Below, one piece after another: positions 8,708-17,325 of a stretch of DNA of 64,000 nucleotides (its first letter is position 1; every line of letters begins with the position of its first letter). The notes beneath the pieces were generated by a model, which saw only the letters and a list, made by a program, of their open reading frames with translations, made no database searches and was not told where the DNA came from. The stretch is from Nonlabens sp. YIK11 (GTDB lineage: Bacteria; Bacteroidota; Bacteroidia; Flavobacteriales; Flavobacteriaceae): assembly GCF_001413925.1 (NCBI RefSeq), contig NZ_LBMJ01000001.1, forward strand, positions 2,830,001 to 2,894,000, given 5' to 3'. A program made the translations under genes and the position numbers.

Positions 8708-9715
8708 TTAGCGAGGCGACAGCCATTTTCTGCGATACACGGAGAACGGCTTGTTCTTTAATTTCAAAGCTCTTTTTTCTATTAAGTGCCACGATAGTAT
8801 TCCAAATATAATCGATAAGGGTACAGACCAACCTATTAATACCGTAACATTAGGTGCAAAATAATACACCAATAGCTGCTGGATCGGAAAACTATAGATA
8901 TAGATGCCGTATGATGCATCGCCCCATTTACCAAACTTACTTATTCCACGCACAGTCAAAAAGCCTATCATCAATATTAATGGTGTGAACAGGACATGCT
9001 TAAAAAGGTCATAAAGATTGAAATATATAGAAACAACTAGCAGCACAAGTAGTCCCAACATAAAGACCCAACGAACATACTGCTCAAAAACAAAAGTGCC
9101 CAGTAAACTGCCTAGCACAAAAAAAGTCCCGAGATTAAGGATGTTGTATCCTACTAAGCCTAGCAGTGAGACTGGCCCTAATTGATTCTTAAAAAACAGA
9201 TAACCTACCAGCATTAACAAACTAGTAATTAATAAAGTTGTGCGGATCAAAAGCTGATTGCCCTGAACTAAAAAAAAGACCGAAATACATAGATAAAGTG
9301 TAAACTCATAACGTATTGTCCACAAAGACCCGTTGATTGCGTGGTAAAAATTGTCGTCAAAAACCCCTGAAACCACACCTTGAAAACCATAGAGCGATAA
9401 ATTATAAGGTAGATAGGTGAACCAATCCCTATTATGCAAAAGAGGCACATCACCTTCATAAACCAAGGGAACCATCATGACCGATAGTAGCAGCACTACG
9501 AACAGGCCTGGAAAAATGCGCAATGCCCGTTTTCTTAAAAACACCCAGATGGATGGACTGCGATCAAAACTTCTATAGATAAAAAATCCGCTAATGACAA
9601 AGAATCCATTTAAGCCAATGGCCGCATAATTTGTTTGACCGCCAGTCAACTGTACGATCCACTGGGAAGTTTCGGCTGTACCTGATAGCGGATAGGAATG
9701 AGAAATCACTACCAA
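8708..9715 (-). CDS. Acyltransferase 3 family protein, unclear start
   Basis: A polytopic acyltransferase-3 protein with VVISHSYPLSG, GLNGFFVISGFFIYRSF, FLRKRALRIFPGLFVV and SLWTIRYEFTLY in family order. The boundary given starts at TTG (9715), but family-typical sequence continues upstream in frame: NNFDFLRFVFAIL precedes VVISHSYP. No ATG, GTG or other TTG codon lies between that TTG and the in-frame stop at 9794-9796. An ATA at 9770-9772 or the ATT just before the TTG are the only rare-start options. Either a rare start coupled to the upstream GT2 gene or a damaged 5' end is implied. It likely acylates the glycan. Confidence 0.8.
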   Translation of the reverse strand: MVVISHSYPLSGTAETSQWIVQLTGGQTNYAAIGLNGFFVISGFFIYRSFDRSPSIWVFLRKRALRIFPGLFVVLLLSVMMVPLVYEGDVPLLHNRDWFTYLPYNLSLYGFQGVVSGVFDDNFYHAINGSLWTIRYEFTLYLCISVFFLVQGNQLLIRTTLLITSLLMLVGYLFFKNQLGPVSLLGLVGYNILNLGTFFVLGSLLGTFVFEQYVRWVFMLGLLVLLVVSIYFNLYDLFKHVLFTPLILMIGFLTVRGISKFGKWGDASYGIYIYSFPIQQLLVYYFAPNVTVLIGWSVPLSIIFGILSWHLIEKRALKLKNKPFSVYRRKWLSPR

Positions 9716-9786
9716 AATAGCAAAGACAAACCTGAGAAAATCGAAGTTGTTACTACGGTATTGTTGCTGTATGTGGGCGGTTGTTT

Positions 9787-10569
9787 CTAAAACTTATTCG
9801 GTTTTTTAATATAAAACTTTATTACAATCAACAAGCGTTGCAGGGCTTGCCATAGATCTGCAAACATCCTTAAAATAGTCCTGCTGCTGCTCGCAATCCA
9901 TCCCTTACTAGCAGACCATATCGAGACCTCTTGATGCCATAACTGATAATTACCTACTAGGTCATTTTTGAATCTAAACAGCTCCTGTTTTCTAGTTCGC
10001 TTGATCTGATAATTGAAAATAGCAGGTACAAGCTCAATGTCATAACCTGCTTCCAGCACGCGTTTTGACCATTCTTTGTCTTCAAACGTAGCTACATCTT
10101 CTCTGAAAGGATGCTTTTGCCATACCGCTTTCGCGAAAGCGGAACCAGAAAAAATCAATCCAGAACGATTGGGATCTTCACTTGCTGTAATGCCATTAAT
10201 GTACTGTCGATAATCATTGGAATTGTGCAAGCAGCGCAATCCTGCTAGATTAGGGTTTGCGGCAAATCGCTGTTTAATCAGGCTGAAAAAATCATGACTT
10301 ACAGGATACGAATGCGCACTGAAGATGACCACGATGGGATGGGTGGCCTGAACCGCAGCGAAATTGGCACTACCACCGTAGCTAAAGAGTTCTATAGTTT
10401 CAAATCTTGCGCCGTACTTCAAGGTCGTTTGCTTGCTGCCATCAGTACTTAAGTTATCGATCACCACGATCTCGTCAACGTCTGCCGCATATCGATGCGT
10501 GAGGTTTCTTAAGAGAAACTCCAGCGCTGGCGCTTGATTTTTGGCTCTGATGACGACGCTCAATTTCAT
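9787..10569 (-). CDS. Glycosyltransferase family 2
   Basis: A 260-residue GT-A protein: LSVVIRAKNQAPALEFLL, EIVVIDNLSTDGS, and VVIFSAHSYPV in place of a classical DXD strand. FEDKEWSKRVLEAGYDIELVP matches the ED-x-x-W acceptor-side motif common in rhamnosyl/galactosyl GT2 enzymes. It overlaps the preceding GT2 start/stop by one base (10569). A palindrome copy encodes SAFAKAV near residue 145. Confidence 0.83.
   Translation of the reverse strand: MKLSVVIRAKNQAPALEFLLRNLTHRYAADVDEIVVIDNLSTDGSKQTTLKYGARFETIELFSYGGSANFAAVQATHPIVVIFSAHSYPVSHDFFSLIKQRFAANPNLAGLRCLHNSNDYRQYINGITASEDPNRSGLIFSGSAFAKAVWQKHPFREDVATFEDKEWSKRVLEAGYDIELVPAIFNYQIKRTRKQELFRFKNDLVGNYQLWHQEVSIWSASKGWIASSSRTILRMFADLWQALQRLLIVIKFYIKKPNKF
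10126..10141. repeat. Dispersed palindrome (coding, frame AFAKA)
   Basis: Perfect 16-mer, extended to 18 bp by C/G at each end (10125-10142). It encodes SAFAKA in a GT2 gene. Confidence 0.95.
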
Positions 10570-11444
10570 TAGTCTTTCTTTGAAGTGTTATTCCTTGCAA
10601 CGAGCGAAGTTAACCACCTATAGGGTTTAAGTAAGAGGCGACCCAGTTTGAATTCCGCAGAGTTTTTTATGCTTTTCTCCTTTTCTCTAGCGGTCATTAA
10701 GTGGTGAAATTGTACTGAGGTAAAATTCTTGAAATCTGCAATATATAGTTCGGGATGTTTTTGTATGATGTATTTTTTAATGGATTCCTGGTGGTTGCTC
10801 ACCGTATTTACTAGCATGGATTGCTTTGCTTTTCTATAATAGAATAATACTTCTGGGACAATATGATAAGATTTTCCCGTTGCCTTTAAAATGCGTAGCC
10901 AAAATTCCCAGTCTTCAAAACCAGTTTTCATCTGTTCGTCATAACCTCCTACTTGTTCCCAATCAGATTTTCTATAAATAGAAGTCGCTACCAATTGATT
11001 TAAGTAGAGCATGTTTTTAATGTCTGCACCTTTTGGCTCGAGTATAAAATAAGTGTTAGAAGGCTTGGACTTAAAAAAACCAGTGTAGCAGGAGATGATC
11101 GCCAGTTTTTTATTTTCTATTAATAAAGGTACGAGCTTAGATAGATATACTGGATGTAATACGTCATCTGCATCAAGCGGGAGAATAAGCTGGCCTTTAC
11201 TAGCTTTAATCCCGGTATTGCGTGCACTAGAAAGACCGCCATTGTGCTTATATACGTATTTAAAACGTGGGTCTTTATTGATCCACTGTTGCGCTACAGC
11301 TTCTGTATGATCTTGACTGCCATCATTGACAATGATGCATTCCCAATCGGTGTAGATTTGCTCTAGCACAGACCCTAGGGACTCCGAAAGAAAATGAGCT
11401 TGATTGTAGCAGGGAACGATGATGGACACTAATTTTTTTTCCAT
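10569..11444 (-). CDS. Glycosyltransferase family 2
   Basis: A 291-residue GT-A enzyme. VSIIVPCYNQAHFLSESL, CIIVNDGSQDHT, GQLILPLDADDVLHP (DADD) and GFEDWEFWLRILKATGKSY are all in place. The C-terminal tail SAEFKLGRLLLKPYRWL resembles the tails of the GT2 genes at 11446 and 13432, so these three form a paralogous set. It is one base from the next GT2 upstream and is probably co-transcribed. Confidence 0.86.
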   Translation of the reverse strand: MEKKLVSIIVPCYNQAHFLSESLGSVLEQIYTDWECIIVNDGSQDHTEAVAQQWINKDPRFKYVYKHNGGLSSARNTGIKASKGQLILPLDADDVLHPVYLSKLVPLLIENKKLAIISCYTGFFKSKPSNTYFILEPKGADIKNMLYLNQLVATSIYRKSDWEQVGGYDEQMKTGFEDWEFWLRILKATGKSYHIVPEVLFYYRKAKQSMLVNTVSNHQESIKKYIIQKHPELYIADFKNFTSVQFHHLMTAREKEKSIKNSAEFKLGRLLLKPYRWLTSLVARNNTSKKD

Positions 11445-11445
11445 C

Positions 11446-12300
11446 TTATACTTTGAACATTCTTATTATGGCTTTTAATGGAGCCAGAAAACTATTACCT
11501 AAACGGTAATTCAAACTGGCCTTATGCTTTTCAATATTTTTTGTAAGAATTGAGTTACGCATGATCACCTGTTTGGCAAATGAGTCCAAGTGCTCTTCAT
11601 AAACATGTCTGTGTTTATGAAATAACTTCATTCTTAACTCAAAATCATGATTTAAACTGGCGGTTTTATCTCTAGATTGTTTTTTTATTCTGTAATTGAA
11701 CAAAGGCTCTGGAATGATTTCCATTATGTTACCAATAGATAAAATAGACAACCAGAAATCCCAATCTTCGTAACCATTTTTAAAACTCTCATCATAACCA
11801 TTTACCTCATGCCAATATTCCTTTTTGAACAATGCTGATGCTACTCCATTATTTTTAAGTAAAAAATTAGAAGCTACGCCACCTAATGGTTTTATAATTA
11901 CCTTGTTAGTCTTCTTAGTCCCAAAACGTTTGTAATAACAGCCTACAACGCTTACATCAATAGATGCTTGAATAACTTGTAGTGCTTTCTCTAAAAAGGT
12001 ATTTTCAAAATAGTCATCTGCATCAAGTGTCAAGATAAATGCTGTACTTGCTGCATCAATACCACGATTTCTAGCTGCACAAACGCCTTTGTTTTCTTGA
12101 AAGATTACATTTACCAAACGATTATTAATACCTTTTAAAATCTTTTGAGTTTTCTCGCCTGACCCATCATCTACGACAATAATCTCATCGGGCACAACGG
12201 TTTGGTTTAAAACCGAATCTATTGCCTGCATTATAAAATTACCGTCATTGTAACATGGAATGACTACGGTAACATTGCTGGAGTAATCTTTTGACATCAT
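11446..12300 (-). CDS. Glycosyltransferase family 2
   Basis: A 284-residue GT-A enzyme. VTVVIPCYNDGNFIMQAIDS, EIIVVDDGSGEKT, FILTLDADDYFENTFLEKAL and NGYEDWDFWLSIL define the domain, and the tail reads SLNYRLGNSFLAPL. It is most similar to the GT2 at 13432-14280 (LTLDADDYFE, GYEDWD and the LG tail shared). A first codon at ATG 12300 gives MMSKDYSS; the second ATG is equally possible. About 200 bp without a gene precede it (12301-12502). Confidence 0.86.
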   Translation of the reverse strand: MMSKDYSSNVTVVIPCYNDGNFIMQAIDSVLNQTVVPDEIIVVDDGSGEKTQKILKGINNRLVNVIFQENKGVCAARNRGIDAASTAFILTLDADDYFENTFLEKALQVIQASIDVSVVGCYYKRFGTKKTNKVIIKPLGGVASNFLLKNNGVASALFKKEYWHEVNGYDESFKNGYEDWDFWLSILSIGNIMEIIPEPLFNYRIKKQSRDKTASLNHDFELRMKLFHKHRHVYEEHLDSFAKQVIMRNSILTKNIEKHKASLNYRLGNSFLAPLKAIIRMFKV

Positions 12301-12502
12301 AGATGATAAAAATAAGGAAAGTGTTGCTTGCTCTCATTAATTGAGAAATATACTTATTTGTAATGTTCTTCCAGGCACAGGTGCTGGTTGATAGAACTGT
12401 GTTTCGTAGGGATTTCGATTTCGCAAAAGCAAACATATTATTGTGACATTCCAGTAAGAGTATCACCATGGGAGCATTCAAAAAGCTGATTGTAGAACGG
12501 AA

Positions 12503-13435
12503 TTAGGAACGTATATATTTGGTTATTTTGTAACCCTTTTTTGTAAAGTAACCACTCATAATCGCTAATGGATACAATAAGGCTTTTAGGCCTTTAAACC
12601 TAAACAATAGGATTGTTGCTCCCACAATATTCTCTGGAATCTTCTTTGAAGTTGAGATTTTGAAGGTAAGCTCAATATAACTGGAGAGCAACCAGTTCAA
12701 TATTTTTGCAGGTGCTAAATCTTGAAATAATTTTGCAGTTACGTAAAAAGTGTCTGCATTCATTTGATTGTAAACAATCAAATTTTTTTTTGCACTTACA
12801 ACTATGCCACCATCGTGCACTCTCCTATATGTCAGTATTTTGTTTATTAAAAAACCATTTTCGGTAAGTAACAGTAATTTTATGTTGTACTGGTATTCTG
12901 TAGCTTGATCTTTTTTTCCACCTACAAATTCAATTTGATCTGCAAACTCTCTTTTCACCAATAAATCGTTTGTGATCCATGCTGTTTTGAAAGTTGTGAA
13001 TTGATAGGCACTCAACTTTGCAACTTCTCTATCAATCTCATAAGGTCTTTGTAGCAAGCCAGATTCATCAAAATTTATACAGTCAGCTACGACAAAGTCA
13101 TATTCACCCTTGAGCATATAATCCATGCTAACTTCTAGGTGGTCTTGAAGCATGATATCATCACTGTCAAAAAACTTTACGTAAGAGCCTTTACTTAACG
13201 AATACCCATAATTTCTTGAATAATTGGCTCCCCTTTTGACTGTATCTGGCCTTACCACGTAGCGAAACCTGGAATCTTGTCTGACAAATTCAGAAACGAT
13301 TTGAGCTGTTGTATCGGTAGAACCATCATCCACGATAATGCATTCAAAATCTTTATAGGTTTGATTTGAAATAGAAGTCAAGGTCTCTTCTATTGTAAAT
13401 GCCCTATTATATGTGGCGATTATGACTGAAATCAT
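12503..13435 (-). CDS. Glycosyltransferase family 2
   Basis: A 310-residue GT-A enzyme. MISVIIATYNRAFTIEETLT, FECIIVDDGSTDTT and YVKFFDSDDIMLQDHLE give the fold and the DXD. It shares these blocks with the GT2 at 7739-8695 and is its probable paralogue. Its start overlaps the stop of the upstream GT2 (13432) by four bases. The C-terminal 60 residues are hydrophobic and basic, suggesting membrane association. Confidence 0.85.
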   Translation of the reverse strand: MISVIIATYNRAFTIEETLTSISNQTYKDFECIIVDDGSTDTTAQIVSEFVRQDSRFRYVVRPDTVKRGANYSRNYGYSLSKGSYVKFFDSDDIMLQDHLEVSMDYMLKGEYDFVVADCINFDESGLLQRPYEIDREVAKLSAYQFTTFKTAWITNDLLVKREFADQIEFVGGKKDQATEYQYNIKLLLLTENGFLINKILTYRRVHDGGIVVSAKKNLIVYNQMNADTFYVTAKLFQDLAPAKILNWLLSSYIELTFKISTSKKIPENIVGATILLFRFKGLKALLYPLAIMSGYFTKKGYKITKYIRS

Positions 13436-14280
13436 TTTTTAATACGCTTGAAATACGTAAGTGGTTTTAAAGCGATAGTTATAAAGGCATGCCCCAATTT
13501 AAAAGAAGTGCTCTCCAACAGTTTCGCGTTGTCACGTTTCAGCATATTATTTTTTTCGATCAGTTCTTTGAAAAAATACTTGCTGTTTTCCTCATAATCT
13601 TCGCGATATTTTTCATAAATCTTTAAGCGAAGTTCTAGATCATTTTCAAACGCCCTATAGTTTCTGGAAGTTTTTTGATCTGTATAATGGAAAAGGACTT
13701 CTCTTACTACACCAAATGTATAGCCCAATTTTAAAATCCTGATATTGAGATCCCAATCTTCATAACCTAAATCCATATTTTCATCATAACCGCCAGCCTG
13801 GATCAGCACTTCTTTTTTAAAAAGCAAACATGACAAGGCACCGTTATTTAACAAACAGGATTTCAAAAATATTTCTGGCGGAATATAGGGAAGCTTTTTC
13901 TTGCCGTTGACTATTCTTGTGTAACCGCACATTACCGCGCCGTAAGATTCGTTTTCGGCAAATTTATCGAGTGCCTTTTCTACAAATGTTGGCTCAAAAT
14001 AATCGTCAGCATCTAAGGTCAATATGTACGTTCCTGTGGATTTTTCAATCCCTGTATTTCTTGCGTGGCACACACCTTGATTTTTTTGATCGATGATGAG
14101 GATGCTTTCATTGGCTTTTTGAATTTTATTTAAAATATTTAATGAATCATCAGTTGAGCCATCGTTCACGACAATAATCTCATCAATCTTATGGGACTGA
14201 CACAGCAAGCTATCAATGGCTTTGCCGATAGTTTCTCCGGCATTATAACATGGAACAATAGCGGTAACAAGCATATTCAA
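13432..14280 (-). CDS. Glycosyltransferase family 2
   Basis: A 282-residue GT-A enzyme. VTAIVPCYNAGETIGKAIDS, EIIVVNDGSTDDS, YILTLDADDYFEPTFVEKAL and LGYEDWDLNIRILKLG are the domain markers, with STSFKLGHAFITIALKPL at the tail. It is closely related to the 11446 gene. The four-base overlap with the downstream GT2 indicates coupled translation. Confidence 0.86.
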   Translation of the reverse strand: MNMLVTAIVPCYNAGETIGKAIDSLLCQSHKIDEIIVVNDGSTDDSLNILNKIQKANESILIIDQKNQGVCHARNTGIEKSTGTYILTLDADDYFEPTFVEKALDKFAENESYGAVMCGYTRIVNGKKKLPYIPPEIFLKSCLLNNGALSCLLFKKEVLIQAGGYDENMDLGYEDWDLNIRILKLGYTFGVVREVLFHYTDQKTSRNYRAFENDLELRLKIYEKYREDYEENSKYFFKELIEKNNMLKRDNAKLLESTSFKLGHAFITIALKPLTYFKRIKK

Positions 14281-14344
14281 AATTAGAAAATATATTGTGA
14301 TGTTGAAAAGCTAAAACTCTACTGTAAATAGAAACTAAATACCA

Positions 14345-15202
14345 TTATTTTTTGCGCCACCATTGTCGTTTCTTTTTCAAGAAAAATGCGTAGAAACCAA
14401 TGGTTTTATTTAGTATACGGAGGGATTTGTTATTAGTGATTAGTATGTCAATGTCAGGATGTAGACTTGACAATAAAGCATTAATTTTATTATAATGAGC
14501 ATATATCTTTTCAAAGTCCTGATCATAGATGTCAAAATTCTCAATGAAAACTTTTTTCCTTTCTTCTAGGTGTAAATCGGAAAAGTCTGGAGAAGAAGAA
14601 ATACCACCTTCATAAAAAACAGAAATGATCTCATCTATTTTAAAACACGATACTTTTTCTCTAAGAATGACCTTTATAAAAAATTCCCAATCAGAAACAA
14701 TTTTTAAATCTGTTCGATATTTACCATATTTTTGAAAGATTTTTGTTTTAATAAAAGTTGAAGGATGGCCTAACCCAATTCTTTTTAAAACTGTGGTAGA
14801 AACATCTTGAGCGTAAGAATGCTTGAAACCTGTCTTATCAATTCTATAAACCCATAAATCACCAAAGACTATATCAAAATTATTTTTGAGGTTTATTTCT
14901 ACTGTTTTGAGTACATCAGGTTTGAAAAGAGCATCTCCACTATTTAGAAAAAGTAAATATTTCCCATTAGATACATCAATACCTTTGTTCATGGCTTCAT
15001 ATATACCTGTGTCTGGCTCACTTATCCAATAACTAAAATTATTTTGATGTTCTGTGATAATATCCTTGCTACCATCGTTGCTATTGCCATCGATAATGAT
15101 ATGTTCATAATCACTAGAGGTCTGTTCTTGAACACTTTTAATAGTACGTTCAAGGCCTATTTTATCGTTGTAATTGACAGTTATGATGGAGACCTGACAC
15201 AT
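14345..15202 (-). CDS. Glycosyltransferase family 2 (WcaA/WaaE-like)
   Basis: A 285-residue GT-A enzyme with VSIITVNYNDKIGLERTIKS, EHIIIDGNSNDGS, WISEPDTGIYEAMNKGID and YLLFLNSGDALF. The EPDxGIYxAMNKG block is typical of the GT2 subgroup found in colanic-acid and O-antigen loci. LGHPSTFIKTKIF then KIVSDWEFFIKV follow as acceptor-region motifs. It lies 64 bp from the previous gene with no obvious terminator between. Confidence 0.87.
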   Translation of the reverse strand: MCQVSIITVNYNDKIGLERTIKSVQEQTSSDYEHIIIDGNSNDGSKDIITEHQNNFSYWISEPDTGIYEAMNKGIDVSNGKYLLFLNSGDALFKPDVLKTVEINLKNNFDIVFGDLWVYRIDKTGFKHSYAQDVSTTVLKRIGLGHPSTFIKTKIFQKYGKYRTDLKIVSDWEFFIKVILREKVSCFKIDEIISVFYEGGISSSPDFSDLHLEERKKVFIENFDIYDQDFEKIYAHYNKINALLSSLHPDIDILITNNKSLRILNKTIGFYAFFLKKKRQWWRKK

Positions 15203-15278
15203 CTAGTATTTATTTATTATCAGTTTAAATATTTTTAGTTAAAAAGTTACAACAAGTTCAATTATATTATAATGCAAG

Positions 15279-16232
15279 CTACTTACCTTTAAACAGTATT
15301 GACAATTTTAACGCTACTCTATTAAAGGGAGAGAATTTAAGATGAAGATACAAAAACCTAGATGGTAAACTCTTAATTATTAAACTTATCCAATAAGTGA
15401 AATGACTCATTATAGTATAATTACCTCTTAATCTCCATGTCCATATTCTTTTTAAAAACTGCTCTACTATTTCAATCTTGAAATTTTCTTTAAGCGACCA
15501 GAAAAATAAAAATTCATACATTCGAAGAATATTTGGCTTATATAAATTCTTATCGTCAAAAACATTGTTGTTATGGACACCTCTTTTTGCGACAGGATAT
15601 TCAAGGATACCTGGATAAAGCAAACATTTAAGAGACAAGCGCCAGATAAGTTCGGTATCTTCTGCAACGACCAATTCCTCTCTAAATGGCATAATAGAAT
15701 CAAAAATACGTTTACGCAATGTTAAACCATCAATAGAAAAATGACCGTTTTCTCCATTTAAAAGGATATGAAATAAATTTTCAGGATCAACATGATAATT
15801 TATCGTTACGAGACTCAAATAACGCAACTCATTTGCAGAGGCTTTTCGATAAAAATAGGAACCTATCGCATTATATACTCCGTCACAATTTGTTATTCTA
15901 CTAAAAATATCAATATCATTTGTAAAACGATTTTCCAAATAAAAATCATCTGCATCTAAAAAGGCTATAAATTCACAAGTCGCTTTTTTAATTCCCAAAT
16001 TACGACTTGCAGATCTGCCTTTATTTACATTACCCTCATGTTTAAAAATTTTGATTTTGAGGGATGTTTTTCTTAAATGATGCAATTTCTCAGTGGTTCC
16101 ATCAGTACTACCATCATTTATAATAATTACTTCCCCAACTTCTTTTTGATTAATTGCTGAATTAAGTGCCCTTTCAATATAATCAACGGCATTATAAACT
16201 GGGATTATTACAGATACTTTTTGATGTGTCAT
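15279..16232 (-). CDS. Glycosyltransferase family 2
   Basis: A 317-residue GT-A enzyme: VSVIIPVYNAVDYIERALNS, GEVIIINDGSTDGT, NKGRSASRNLGIKKA, FIAFLDADDFYLENRF (DADD) and LVVAEDTELIWRLSLKC. The last 80 residues, rich in aromatic and basic residues (MSHFTYWISLIIKSLPS), look membrane-associated. It is the first gene of this minus-strand stretch. The 242 bp upstream (16233-16474) separate it from the divergent FkbM gene and probably hold both promoters. Confidence 0.85.
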   Translation of the reverse strand: MTHQKVSVIIPVYNAVDYIERALNSAINQKEVGEVIIINDGSTDGTTEKLHHLRKTSLKIKIFKHEGNVNKGRSASRNLGIKKATCEFIAFLDADDFYLENRFTNDIDIFSRITNCDGVYNAIGSYFYRKASANELRYLSLVTINYHVDPENLFHILLNGENGHFSIDGLTLRKRIFDSIMPFREELVVAEDTELIWRLSLKCLLYPGILEYPVAKRGVHNNNVFDDKNLYKPNILRMYEFLFFWSLKENFKIEIVEQFLKRIWTWRLRGNYTIMSHFTYWISLIIKSLPSRFLYLHLKFSPFNRVALKLSILFKGK

Positions 16233-16474
16233 TTATTATAAGCTAATTCTGAGCTATATCATTTTCAAAGAGTTCGATTTTTTCACACCGCTTGATCTCT
16301 AATTTCTGCTCTTGAAAATTCAACAATATTAGTTTAAAAACTAAAAATAATTTGCCTGTTGTACTTATGATTTGAACATGGCAATATACTAAAGCAAGAA
16401 TATAAAATTAATTAATTGCTTACTTCTATCTTTACAATAAAGTAGGATTCACTAAAACATTAAAAGAATACTTC

Positions 16475-17293
16475 ATGCTTATTAAATGGATTAAAAAACA
16501 ACTCATCACGATAATCAAAAAAAATATTAATGCGAGGCATTTTTATTTTACAGGTATGATGGAGAAAGAATATATCCTGACTTTCATAAATGATTTACAT
16601 CCCTATCGTACTAATCACAAATTAATAAGAATGGGAGCTTCTGGTGATGGTGGCTATTTAGTTCCCAACGACCTTGAAGGGATTGACGCATGTTTTTCTC
16701 CTGGAGTTGATCAAGTTTCAGAATTCGAATTAGAATGTTATAACAGAGGTATGAAAATTTTTATGGCAGATGCCTCTGTTGATGTACCAAATTTTAAGGG
16801 TAATGCGGCACAATTTTCCTTCTTGAAAAAATTTATAGGAGTTGCTAACGGAGATAACTATATTACAATGGATGATTGGGTAAATAGTTGTAAGGTCAAT
16901 CCAGAATCTGACTTGCTTCTCCAAATGGATATTGAAGGCGGTGAATATGCCGCTTTAATTAATATGAGCCGATCATTAATCAATAGATGCCGGATTATTG
17001 TTCTTGAAGTTCATTCGCTGAATCATCTTTGGGATAATGTCGGTTTCAAGTATATAACAGAACCGATATATCGTATCTTAGAAAGTCATTATTGTGTACA
17101 TGCACATCCAAATAATTGTTGTGGCACATTAGAATTTGACGGGTTAACCATACCACGTGTAATGGAGTTTACATTTTTGAGAAAAGATCGAGTTGACTCA
17201 AAAGAATATGAAACCTTATACCCAAATCCACTTGACTCAGATAATACTTCTAGAAATCACATAGTTCTACCAAAAGAATGGTTTTCTAGTTGA
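16475..17293 (+). CDS. FkbM family methyltransferase
   Basis: A 272-residue SAM-dependent methyltransferase of the FkbM type. IRMGASGDGGYLVPN and DACFSPGVDQVSEFELEC form the glycine-rich entry, KIFMADASV supplies the acidic strand, and LLLQMDIEGGEYAALINM is the DIEGxE signature. RCRIIVLEVHSLNHLW follows. FkbM proteins in polysaccharide loci O-methylate sugars. It is the only plus-strand gene inside the locus and faces the ABC-transporter genes tail to tail with a 32-bp gap. The start is ATG 16475; an internal ATG 28 codons later (MMEKEYIL) is an alternative. Confidence 0.82.
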   Translation: MLIKWIKKQLITIIKKNINARHFYFTGMMEKEYILTFINDLHPYRTNHKLIRMGASGDGGYLVPNDLEGIDACFSPGVDQVSEFELECYNRGMKIFMADASVDVPNFKGNAAQFSFLKKFIGVANGDNYITMDDWVNSCKVNPESDLLLQMDIEGGEYAALINMSRSLINRCRIIVLEVHSLNHLWDNVGFKYITEPIYRILESHYCVHAHPNNCCGTLEFDGLTIPRVMEFTFLRKDRVDSKEYETLYPNPLDSDNTSRNHIVLPKEWFSS

Positions 17294-17325
17294 ACTAAAT
17301 TTTACAAAACTCAATAATCTTAAAC

